Assembly: GCA_024402025.1 (NCBI GenBank)
Contig: JAKSJY010000004.1
Span: 1 to 41,024, forward strand
Source of the DNA: Bacteroidales bacterium
GTDB lineage: Bacteria; Bacteroidota; Bacteroidia; Bacteroidales; UBA932
DNA length: 41,024 bases
Direction of reading: 5' to 3'
Below, in pieces: positions 1 to 7,871 of this stretch. Position numbers and translations under genes: made by a program. Position 1 is the first letter of the stretch. Every line of letters begins with the position of its first letter. The notes beneath the pieces are model-generated. The model saw nothing but the letters and a program-made list of their open reading frames with translations, searched no databases and was not told the DNA's origin.

Positions 1-16
1 CTGGAGCGGTTATCCC

Positions 17-889
17 CTATAAGTGGAAATTATCTTTCGTCAAAAACAGCAGAGCCTTCACAAGGTCTTTTTCCAATTGTCCCTTAAGCTGTTGCAGGGA
101 CTCGAAAGCCATCTCGTCACGCAGTTTCTGCCGGAAATCCACGCTTATGTCCATCCCGTAGATGTCCTTCGAGAAATCGATGAGATGGGCCTCGATTGTC
201 TGCTTCCCGTCCACGTTTATCATCGCTGGCAGCTGCTCTCCGCATACTGAGGCGTAACCGAAATAGACTCCCGTCTTCGGGATGCATTTCAAAGGCTCAC
301 GGAGTTTGATGTTAGCCGTAGGGAAACCTATCGTACGGCCTTTGCGGAAGCCTCCGACCACGACTCCGGATATGGAATACGCCCTGCCCAGCATTGCACC
401 GGCATCCTCCACCCGCCCGTCCTCGAGGGCGTGGCGTATTCTCGTGGAGGAAACGGGAAAGCCCATGGCCTCGTACGGAGCGCACACTACGGCCTGCATC
501 CCCATCTTTCTGGCAAGCTCGGCTATTTCCATTGTCGAAAGGCTGTCGGAGCCGAAACGGTTGTCATAGCCCAACACTATGGCATCGACACCCTGCGACT
601 TGAGGATTTCCAGATATTCTCCTGCCGTTTTGGAGGCCAGCGACCTGTCGAACTCCATAAGGACGATGTCTTCCACTCCGGTCTGACGAAGCAGAAGGTC
701 TCTCTCCGACTCGGACGAGAGCAGCCGGAAATCTCTGGCATCCTGTTGGAAAAGGGCTCTGGGATGGGGCCAGAAAGTTATTATCCGACCCTGCTCCCCC
801 CTCTCGGAAGAGAGGTCGAGCAAGGTCGAAATCACTTTGCGGTGTCCGAGATGGACACCGTCGAAAAAACCTGTAGCCGCTACAGCCAT
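17..889 (-). CDS. ribF: Bifunctional riboflavin kinase / FAD synthetase RibF
   Basis: Converts riboflavin to FMN and then FAD in the cytoplasm. The N-terminal adenylyltransferase domain shows the HIGH-like nucleotide-binding motif GFFDGVHLGH (residues 7-16) and SSTRIRHAL (147-155). The C-terminal flavokinase domain shows GRTIGFPTANI (184-194), GVYFGY (207-212) and TIEAHLIDF (231-239). At 290 residues it is slightly shorter than the usual 305-315. The missing residues appear to fall in the flavokinase between the GVY strand and TIEAH, where family members normally have a longer loop containing an NIG-x-RPT motif; here there is only MINVDGK. The start at 889 overlaps the glgP stop by 10 nt, which suggests translational coupling, and ATG is followed directly by the conserved first strand. 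It is the last gene of a 13-gene colinear block. Family assignment is firm; full kinase activity is inferred. Confidence 0.95.
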   Translation of the reverse strand: MAVAATGFFDGVHLGHRKVISTLLDLSSERGEQGRIITFWPHPRALFQQDARDFRLLSSESERDLLLRQTGVEDIVLMEFDRSLASKTAGEYLEILKSQGVDAIVLGYDNRFGSDSLSTMEIAELARKMGMQAVVCAPYEAMGFPVSSTRIRHALEDGRVEDAGAMLGRAYSISGVVVGGFRKGRTIGFPTANIKLREPLKCIPKTGVYFGYASVCGEQLPAMINVDGKQTIEAHLIDFSKDIYGMDISVDFRQKLRDEMAFESLQQLKGQLEKDLVKALLFLTKDNFHL

Positions 890-3435
890 TTGACTATGGG
901 GAGATCCTGACGATGAGGCAGGAAATCAGCCTTGGGATAGATGCGCGTACCTACCTGGTACATTCCCGTACGTTCGGGAAGGATGGAGGCGCGGAAAGTG
1001 GCGACACCGCCTTCGGCAGAAGCCAGTTCGTAGTTCAGGACCTCCTGGATGTGGAGATTGCCCTTCCCGTCCGAGGAAGTGAAAATCATCTCGACTCCGA
1101 TCTCTTCGGGTTTGATGCGCCCGAGGTCGAGAACGACCTCAGTAGAGAGCATATTGTCCTGCGAAAGGACATAAGACGAATCAGGCTGGGTATATGACAC
1201 TATCCGGATGTTGTTCCATTCCGAAACGATGTGCTTTTTCCAGGCGGCGATATCCTTCGCAAGCCGGCAGTTGTCGGCGGAAAGTTCGCCGAATCTCCTG
1301 CTCTGGGGAAGATAGTACTGGTTGCAGTAATCTGTCAGCATCCTGTTGGTGGTGAAGTTGGATGCAACCTTCGCGATGGTGTTCCTGATGTAGCCTATCC
1401 ACTCCTTGGAACGGCCGCTTGCATCGGTATTGTAGTATGCAGGGGCGATTTCGTTCTCGATAGTCGCATAGATGGTAGCCGCATCCAGCTCGTTCTGGTA
1501 GTTGTCGTCATCGTATGTCCTCTCCAGAGGAAGCGCCCAACCGGCGTCTTTCTGATAACCTTCCACCCACCAGCCGTCAAGTACGGAGAAATGCATCACT
1601 CCGTTCATGCAGGCTTTCTCTCCGGAAGTTCCGGATGCCTCGAGCGGACGCGTAGGGTTGTTGAGCCATACGTCCACGCCCTGGACAAGCCTCTTTGCAA
1701 GAGTGATGTCGTAGCCGGGGACGAAAATGATCTTTCCTATGAAGCGTTCGTCCTTGCTGATTTCCACAATCTGCCTGATGAGGTCCTGGCCGGCGCCATC
1801 CGCAGGATGCGCCTTTCCTGCGAAGAGGAACTGCACGGGCTGCTTGGGATTGTTGACGATGGCATCAAGCCTGTCGAGGTCCTTGAAAAGCAGCATCGCC
1901 CTCTTGTAGGTGGCGAAACGGCGCGCGAAGCCGATGGTGAGCACGTCGTCGCGAAGCGTCTCCTTGATGGTGACCACCTGGCTCGGCGAATAGTGCGAGC
2001 TCAGGGAAGGGTTGCCAAGACGGTCCCTGACAGTGTTGATAAGGTCGGATTTGAGGAACTTGCGGGTCTCCCAGATTTCCTCGTCCGGGACGTTGTATAT
2101 GCCGTCGAAGCATTTCTTGTCGTAGTGGTGCGTCTTGAATTCGTCCCCGAACACCTTTGCGTGGATGGCCTTCCATTCCTTGGAAGCCCAGGTGGGATAG
2201 TGCACGCCGTTGGTAACATAGCTGATATACAGTTCCTCGGGCAGATATCCGGGATACATATTCGCAAAGATGTCCTGGCTTACCTTGCCGTGAAGCATCG
2301 AGACTCCGTTCACATTCTGGCTCAGGTTCGCTGCGAGAAGACTCATCGAGAAGCGCTCGCCGTGGTCGTCCGCATTGATTTTGCCGAGTCCCATCATAGT
2401 GCGCCACTCGATTCCGAAACGCTGGGGGAAGTGCCCGAGATAGCGTGCGAGCATCTCTTCGTCGAACGCGTCGTGACCTGCAGGCACAGGGGTATGCGTG
2501 GTGAACAGACCGGAAGCGCGAACCATTTCGACAGCCTCGTGGAATTTCAGATCGCCGTTCTGCATATATTCCCTGAGCCTCTCAAGGCCTGCGAACGCGG
2601 CGTGACCCTCGTTGTAGTGGTAAATGGTGGGGCTCAGCCCGAGGACGCGGAGAGCCCTCACGCCTCCGATGCCGAGGAGTATCTCCTGCTTGAGCCTGTT
2701 CTCCCAATCACCGCCATACAGCTGGTGGGTTACGCAGCGGTCCTCCGGAGCATTGTCTTCGAAATCGGTATCGAGGAGGTAGAGGTCCGTGCGTCCCACT
2801 GCCACTTTCCAGATGCGCGCGAACATATCGCGGCCGGGCATTGTAACCTTTACTTTCTTCCACTCCCCGTTCTCTCCGATTACGGGCTCGGCGGGAATCT
2901 TTAGAAAATCCTGGGCGTTGTACTCCGCAACCTGGTTGCCCTGAGGGGTGAGCCTCTGGGTGAAATATCCATAACGGTACAGAAGGCCTACCGCGACGAG
3001 ATTGACGTTCATGTCGCTGGTCTCCTTGAGGTAGTCGCCCGCAAGGATTCCGAGTCCTCCCGAATAGATTTTCAGAGAGGTGTCGAGGCCGTACTCCATA
3101 CAGAAATATCCGACGGAGGGTTCGCTGCGTTTGGACTTCATCTCCATATACGAATTGAAATCGTCCATCACGGCATTGAGCCTCGATACGAAATCGCTGT
3201 CGTTTGCCAGCTCCTTGTATCTCTTGAGGCTTACCTTGTCGAGAATCTCCATCGGGTTGTGGCCCGACTTGTGCCACAAGGAAGCGTCAATGGTCTTGAA
3301 CAGGGCCTTCGCATTGTCGTTCCAGCACCACCACAGGTTCTTGCACAAAGTCTCGAGGCCGGAAAGTTTTTTCGGAAGGTGGCGCGTTACCATAACGCTC
3401 CTCCAACAGGGTGTATCTGAAAAATTGTTTGTCAT
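880..3435 (-). CDS. glgP: Alpha-glucan (glycogen) phosphorylase, GT35
   Basis: Phosphorolyses alpha-1,4-glucan chains to glucose-1-phosphate using pyridoxal phosphate. At 851 residues it belongs to the shorter bacterial alpha-glucan phosphorylase type with an N-terminal DUF3417-like helical region (LCKNLWWCWN at 30-39). The catalytic core shows YSGGLGILAGD (124-134), RFATYKRA (506-513) and the PLP-lysine motif EASGTSGEKA, which places the Schiff-base lysine at 607. A C-terminal beta-rich extension follows after about 740. It starts 2 nt after the GH57 stop and overlaps ribF by 10 nt. An internal Met at residue 15 is an alternative start (3393); Met1 is kept because of the tight junction with the upstream gene. 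It is the degradative partner of the four glycogen genes immediately upstream. Confidence 0.95.
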   Translation of the reverse strand: MTNNFSDTPCWRSVMVTRHLPKKLSGLETLCKNLWWCWNDNAKALFKTIDASLWHKSGHNPMEILDKVSLKRYKELANDSDFVSRLNAVMDDFNSYMEMKSKRSEPSVGYFCMEYGLDTSLKIYSGGLGILAGDYLKETSDMNVNLVAVGLLYRYGYFTQRLTPQGNQVAEYNAQDFLKIPAEPVIGENGEWKKVKVTMPGRDMFARIWKVAVGRTDLYLLDTDFEDNAPEDRCVTHQLYGGDWENRLKQEILLGIGGVRALRVLGLSPTIYHYNEGHAAFAGLERLREYMQNGDLKFHEAVEMVRASGLFTTHTPVPAGHDAFDEEMLARYLGHFPQRFGIEWRTMMGLGKINADDHGERFSMSLLAANLSQNVNGVSMLHGKVSQDIFANMYPGYLPEELYISYVTNGVHYPTWASKEWKAIHAKVFGDEFKTHHYDKKCFDGIYNVPDEEIWETRKFLKSDLINTVRDRLGNPSLSSHYSPSQVVTIKETLRDDVLTIGFARRFATYKRAMLLFKDLDRLDAIVNNPKQPVQFLFAGKAHPADGAGQDLIRQIVEISKDERFIGKIIFVPGYDITLAKRLVQGVDVWLNNPTRPLEASGTSGEKACMNGVMHFSVLDGWWVEGYQKDAGWALPLERTYDDDNYQNELDAATIYATIENEIAPAYYNTDASGRSKEWIGYIRNTIAKVASNFTTNRMLTDYCNQYYLPQSRRFGELSADNCRLAKDIAAWKKHIVSEWNNIRIVSYTQPDSSYVLSQDNMLSTEVVLDLGRIKPEEIGVEMIFTSSDGKGNLHIQEVLNYELASAEGGVATFRASILPERTGMYQVGTRIYPKADFLPHRQDLPIVKWL

Positions 3436-3437
3436 AT

Positions 3438-4634
3438 CTACTGTTTTTCTGAAAGCGCTTCATTGACACGTATGATGAAGTCGCTGAGAATGTTCATATA
3501 ATTTATGAATGCTTCGTAAGGTGTGTCATAAGGGTTGAAGTACTTGTGCACGTCGGCATCCGAGAAGAATTTGGTGCACATATAGTAAAGGTGGTCGCTC
3601 TCCTGGAGGTGGCCGTAGTCAGCCCAGAGGATGGGGTCGTTGAGGATGGAGAGTTTCTCCTGCAGGCCGTAGAGCTTGTTGTAAGCATCCTGCTGGAGTT
3701 CGTTTCCGAGCCAGGCGGTAAGGTCCCTCTCTTCATCAGCCCACGAAATGGCATTGGGGACCGAGAGGTCTCCGACGGAATTGTGGTCCGCAGCGACCTC
3801 CGAGGGGGTCTGGAAGCGGTAGGACTTGTCCTTGAGCACGATTTCGGGAAAGGCTTTCATAAACTCGAAGATGCCGCTTCCTTCTTTCTGGTGCTCTCCG
3901 AAGGTCTCGTAGTCCATAAAGAGGTTTATGATCTCGCCTTCGCTTTCATCCAGCCAGGACTTGTACTTTTCCGCAGTAAGGGGCCATTCCTTCCATCCCT
4001 TGTCAGAGAACCTGAAAGCGATGTCATCCGAAAGCCCGTAGTTGCGCAGAAGCAGTTTCTGGTCCGGCTCGAAATCGTTGTTGTAAATGAAATTCGGGCT
4101 CTTCCAACCCATTATGTGCCTTGCACCTTCAGTAAGCACGGTCTTGAATCCGAGTTCATAAGCCTGCTTGCCTATGGAATCGGAGTATATCAGTTCGGTG
4201 TTTCGGAAAGTGACGGGAGTGACTCCGAAGTACTGCCCGATGGCAGCCTTGTGCTTCTGTACCTGATGGGCGAACTCGGCAGGTGAGGAAAGTCCGGCAA
4301 GGGAATGATAATATGTTTCGCATAGGAACTCGACACAGCCCGTAGCCGCCAGCTCACGGAAACTGTCGATGACCTCCGGCGCATACCTGTCGAACTGCTC
4401 GAGTGCAGAACCGGAGATGCTGAATGCAACCCTGAACTTGCCCTTGGAAGCCTTGATGGTTTTCAGGAGCTGCTCGTTCATAGGGAGATAGCACTTCTGG
4501 GCGATACGCTTGAGAATGGTACGGTTGGCGAAATCGTCATAATAATGCGAGTCCTTGCCTATATCGAAGAAACGGTAGAGACGAAGCCTTGTAGGCTGGT
4601 GTACCTGGAAATACAGACAGATTGATTTTGCCAT
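3438..4634 (-). CDS. Glycoside hydrolase family 57 protein (alpha-amylase / 4-alpha-glucanotransferase type)
   Basis: Probable cytoplasmic alpha-glucan hydrolase or glucanotransferase that remodels glycogen or malto-oligosaccharides. The GH57 signatures are clear: FQVHQP at residues 9-14, the nucleophile motif FRNTELIY (Glu147) and the acid/base motif FMDYETFGEHQ (Asp241). It is 398 residues long and has no signal peptide. It lies 5 nt after the GT4 synthase and 2 nt before glgP. The debranching enzyme-GT4-GH57 order is a familiar Bacteroidota arrangement. GH57 includes amylases, glucanotransferases, branching enzymes and amylopullulanases, and the sequence alone does not settle which reaction is catalysed. 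Because a GH13 branching enzyme is already present in the block, a branching role is less likely. Confidence 0.9.
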   Translation of the reverse strand: MAKSICLYFQVHQPTRLRLYRFFDIGKDSHYYDDFANRTILKRIAQKCYLPMNEQLLKTIKASKGKFRVAFSISGSALEQFDRYAPEVIDSFRELAATGCVEFLCETYYHSLAGLSSPAEFAHQVQKHKAAIGQYFGVTPVTFRNTELIYSDSIGKQAYELGFKTVLTEGARHIMGWKSPNFIYNNDFEPDQKLLLRNYGLSDDIAFRFSDKGWKEWPLTAEKYKSWLDESEGEIINLFMDYETFGEHQKEGSGIFEFMKAFPEIVLKDKSYRFQTPSEVAADHNSVGDLSVPNAISWADEERDLTAWLGNELQQDAYNKLYGLQEKLSILNDPILWADYGHLQESDHLYYMCTKFFSDADVHKYFNPYDTPYEAFINYMNILSDFIIRVNEALSEKQ

Positions 4635-4639
4635 ATTAT

Positions 4640-5929
4640 TTACTTTATTATTGATTCATAAACTGCCTTGAGTTTTTCCGTGGCATAATCCCATTTGAGG
4701 GAATTCACTTCCTCAAGACCCCGCTGCGACGCGAATTTCGAGAGCGCGGGATACTGCAGGAGGGCATAAATGTCATCCGCCATCGCATCCACGTCCCAAA
4801 AATCGACCTTGAACGCATATTTGAGCACCTCGGCAGCACCGCTCTGGTGGGAGATGATGCTGGGCACGTTGGAGCGCATAGCCTCCAGAGGCGAGATTCC
4901 GAAAGGCTCGCTCACAGAAGGCATTATATATACGTCACTCAACGCGAACATATTCTGAACGTCCTGTCCCTTGAGGAAGCCGGTGAAATGGAACCTGTCG
5001 GAAATGCCGAGCCGGGCGACCTGACGGATGGCCCTGTTCATCATATCTCCGCTGCCGGCCATTACGAAACGCACGTTCTTCGTACGCTTGAGGACCTTTG
5101 CGGCGGCATCGATGAAATATTCCGGTCCCTTCTGGAAAGTGATGCGTCCGAGGAAGGTGACGACCTTGTCCTTGACTCCGCGCTGGACGTCCACGTCTTC
5201 CCTGCCGCTGAAATCGACGGCGTTGTGCACGGCGACGACCTTGTCCGGGGAGATGCCGTATTTGTTGATGACTATGTTCCTCGTGAACTCGGATACGGCA
5301 ACGACCTTGTCTGCCGCTTCCATACCGCGCTTTTCGATTGCGAACACGCGGCTGTCCACCATATCGTCCGTCCCGCGGTCGAAGGATGTCGCGTGGACGT
5401 GGACTACGAGAGGTTTTCCGGAAAGCTCCTTCGCGGCGATTCCGGCAAGATACGTAAGCCAGTCGTGGGCGTGGATCACGTCGAATTCTCCGGCGTGCTG
5501 CATAGCTATGGTCCCGCCGACCTGGGCATAACGCGACACTTCCTCAAGAAGGTTGGCGCCGTACTTTCCGGAGAAGCAGAACTTCTGCCCGAAACCTATC
5601 CTGGTCTGGTGGACCTGGTTGCGTTTCATCTCCTCGATAGCCTCGAAATACTCATCGGGATCGACGTACGGTACGAGGTTGGAGTCCACGTGAAGGAACT
5701 TCACCTTGTCAAGGAACTCATCGACCGTATCGCTCACGGAGGCCACCGCCACATCACTGGCGTCGATTATCCTGGTACAGGTCTGGTCTTCATCCCCGCT
5801 GGCGTGGGGCATCACGAAAAGCGTCTCCACTCCGTTGTGCGCAAGACCTTCCACTATACCCTTGCAGGCAGTTCCGAGACCGCCGGCAATATGTGGGGGA
5901 AACTCCCATCCGAACATCAGAACTCTCAT
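4640..5929 (-). CDS. GT4-family glycogen synthase-like glycosyltransferase
   Basis: Retaining GT-B glycosyltransferase, probably the chain-elongating glycogen synthase of this cluster. The 429-residue protein begins MRVLMFGWEFPPHIAGGLGT with the N-terminal nucleotide-sugar synthase motif (GGLG 16-19). It also has HAHDW (153-157), GRITFQKGPE (261-270) and the E-x7-E motif EPFGISPLE (Glu341 and Glu349) of the donor site. It starts one base after the debranching-enzyme stop. No GT5-type glgA and no glgC (ADP-glucose pyrophosphorylase) occur in the window, so the donor (ADP- or UDP-glucose) cannot be read from context. The glycogen role comes from its neighbours: branching, debranching, GH57 and phosphorylase genes all lie in the same block. 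Confidence 0.88.
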   Translation of the reverse strand: MRVLMFGWEFPPHIAGGLGTACKGIVEGLAHNGVETLFVMPHASGDEDQTCTRIIDASDVAVASVSDTVDEFLDKVKFLHVDSNLVPYVDPDEYFEAIEEMKRNQVHQTRIGFGQKFCFSGKYGANLLEEVSRYAQVGGTIAMQHAGEFDVIHAHDWLTYLAGIAAKELSGKPLVVHVHATSFDRGTDDMVDSRVFAIEKRGMEAADKVVAVSEFTRNIVINKYGISPDKVVAVHNAVDFSGREDVDVQRGVKDKVVTFLGRITFQKGPEYFIDAAAKVLKRTKNVRFVMAGSGDMMNRAIRQVARLGISDRFHFTGFLKGQDVQNMFALSDVYIMPSVSEPFGISPLEAMRSNVPSIISHQSGAAEVLKYAFKVDFWDVDAMADDIYALLQYPALSKFASQRGLEEVNSLKWDYATEKLKAVYESIIK

Positions 5930-5930
5930 A

Positions 5931-7865
5931 CTACGCCTCCTTCTTGTATTTGTTCAACAAAGATTCGGCCACGAGCAGCGCCGACGTGCTGAGGGCTGAA
6001 GATATGGCTCCGTGCGGCTCGAACGGAGGATCTCCGTCGTAGAGTTCGGAAAAGGCTCCGACTCCGTGCTTGTTCAGATCTTCGTAGAAACCTTCGAGAA
6101 GCCACTCGGCCTTCTTGACGAAAGACGCTCCCTTCATACGGAAAGCCAGTTCGATATACTGTTCGAGAAGACCAGGACGCGTACATCCGTTATAGTAGGC
6201 GAGGTCTCGGTCGACCTGAGAGCCCTCATATGCGCCCGTGTAGTTTATATACCTCGGCGAGCGCGTGCGGAGTCCGCGAGCGGTCACGAGTTCGTTCGCA
6301 ATGACCCTGAGGATGCTGGGATGGAGTTCGTCGTCAATCGGGGAGTACTTGACCCAGATGGCGAACATGGCCCCGGGGCGTATCTCGGTACTCTGGCCGT
6401 TGTTGTCCACGTGGTCGGCGAGATACCCCTGCCTGTCCATCCAGAACACGGGCTGGAAATTCTTTTTCACAAGGTCGGCGACGGCCTGCCACTTGGAGAC
6501 GAATTCTCCGCCCTTCTTTCCGAACTTCCTTTCCATCTCCAACGCGAAGCAGATGCTGTTGTACCAGAAGGCATTGGTCTCCACCTGGAATCCGGCCCTC
6601 TCCGTAACGGCACGTCCGTTCACGTAAGTGTTCATCCAGGTGAGGGCCACTCCGTCCTGTTGCGCCCAAAGGAGGCCGTTCGGCTGCATTGCCACTTCCT
6701 TCCTGACTCCGGGAAGGTAACTTTCCAGGACTCCCTTGACGGTCGGGCCGTACTTCTTCCACACCTCTTTCTCATCGGCGCCGAATTCTATGTACTTCTG
6801 CAGGACACTGGCCATATAGAGAGGGGCCTCGACCTGGGTGGTGCGATGGAAAAGACGTTCCTTCTCGTCGGAGATGAGATTGTCGAGAATCTCCTCGAAA
6901 TCCTCGGGGCGGCCTGCATAGAGAGTGAGACCGGGAAGGCAGAGAAGGGTTTCGCGCAGAAGCCCGGTGTAGAGCCAGGAATAACCGGCATTGATTCTCT
7001 TGCGGCTGTTGTGGTTGGTAACGAGAAAATCCGCGCAGCGCACAAGCTGGTCGTGGTAGTTCTCGACAACCCCTACGGTCTTTATCTTTTCATTATAGAC
7101 GGAAGCGAAATTCTTCGGCTTCTCAAGGAACTTGGATGCCGAGAAGATGACGCTGCCGCCTTCCTTCATGTTCAGCGTGAAATACCCGGGCACAAGGATA
7201 TCCTCCTTGCACTCATAACCGCGGCGGTACTCGTTCGAATAGGTGATGTCGCGGTTCCAGTACGGTCCGGGAACGAAATCAGCCTTCTTGTCGAACTGAA
7301 GGAAAAGTTCCGGGAAGCCTTCGTAAAGGCAGAACGCCTGCCCGCCGTCGATGGGCGATGGGGTAGGATCGGCAACGTCATTCACGTGCGTGAGCGCGTG
7401 GACATTGCGGAACGGAAGGAAGGGACGCAACTGGAGCACGGCATCCGAGGGGGCCTCCAGCAGTTCGTACTTGACAAGCAGCTGGTCGCGGTCGGGCCTC
7501 AGGAGGAGGCTCTTGCGGAACAGTATTTCCCCAACCTTGTAGGTGATCTGCGGGACTACGTCGGCGTTGAAGTCCACAATGTACTTGTGGCCGCGCGGCT
7601 CATAGATGTCCCCGTAGCAGTGGATGCCGAGGTTGAACTGCTTGCCGTTCACGATAAGCGTCTCGTCCATGGATGAGAGCATCAGGTAGCGGTCCCCTCC
7701 GAACCTGTCCAGGGTGAGGGCCAGCAAACCGTGATACCTGCGGGTGTTGCAGGTGAGGATGGACGTGTTGCAATACGCTCCCAACTTGCTGGCGGAGATG
7801 ATCTCACGCTTGAGCGAGTACGAGAGGTTTACAAGTTCAGCCTTGTTGAATTTCAAAAAAGCCAT
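5931..7865 (-). CDS. Glycogen debranching enzyme, amylo-alpha-1,6-glucosidase (GH133 type)
   Basis: Hydrolyses alpha-1,6 branch points of glycogen. The 644-residue protein has the N-terminal beta-rich domain of bacterial debranching enzymes (the first 50 residues contain SYSLKREIISASKLGAYCN and TRRYHGLLAL) and a C-terminal (alpha/alpha)6 glucosidase domain. Recognisable blocks are GYSWLYTGLLRETLL, LLWAQQDGVALTWMN and GFQVETNAFWYN. The block usually written LTWMDA in this family reads LTWMNT here, an Asp-to-Asn difference next to the presumed active site. It lies between glgB (6 nt gap) and the GT4 synthase (1 nt gap). No signal peptide, so it acts in the cytoplasm. Family assignment is firm; the effect of the substitution is unknown. 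Confidence 0.92.
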   Translation of the reverse strand: MAFLKFNKAELVNLSYSLKREIISASKLGAYCNTSILTCNTRRYHGLLALTLDRFGGDRYLMLSSMDETLIVNGKQFNLGIHCYGDIYEPRGHKYIVDFNADVVPQITYKVGEILFRKSLLLRPDRDQLLVKYELLEAPSDAVLQLRPFLPFRNVHALTHVNDVADPTPSPIDGGQAFCLYEGFPELFLQFDKKADFVPGPYWNRDITYSNEYRRGYECKEDILVPGYFTLNMKEGGSVIFSASKFLEKPKNFASVYNEKIKTVGVVENYHDQLVRCADFLVTNHNSRKRINAGYSWLYTGLLRETLLCLPGLTLYAGRPEDFEEILDNLISDEKERLFHRTTQVEAPLYMASVLQKYIEFGADEKEVWKKYGPTVKGVLESYLPGVRKEVAMQPNGLLWAQQDGVALTWMNTYVNGRAVTERAGFQVETNAFWYNSICFALEMERKFGKKGGEFVSKWQAVADLVKKNFQPVFWMDRQGYLADHVDNNGQSTEIRPGAMFAIWVKYSPIDDELHPSILRVIANELVTARGLRTRSPRYINYTGAYEGSQVDRDLAYYNGCTRPGLLEQYIELAFRMKGASFVKKAEWLLEGFYEDLNKHGVGAFSELYDGDPPFEPHGAISSALSTSALLVAESLLNKYKKEA

Positions 7866-7871
7866 ATATAT

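Noticed and set aside
1231..2904. Very long open frame antisense to glgP (similar ones opposite the debranching enzyme, glgB and the sensor kinase)
   Set aside because: These frames are open because the codon bias of the real genes avoids codons whose complement is a stop. Their translations show no family motifs and have no promoters.
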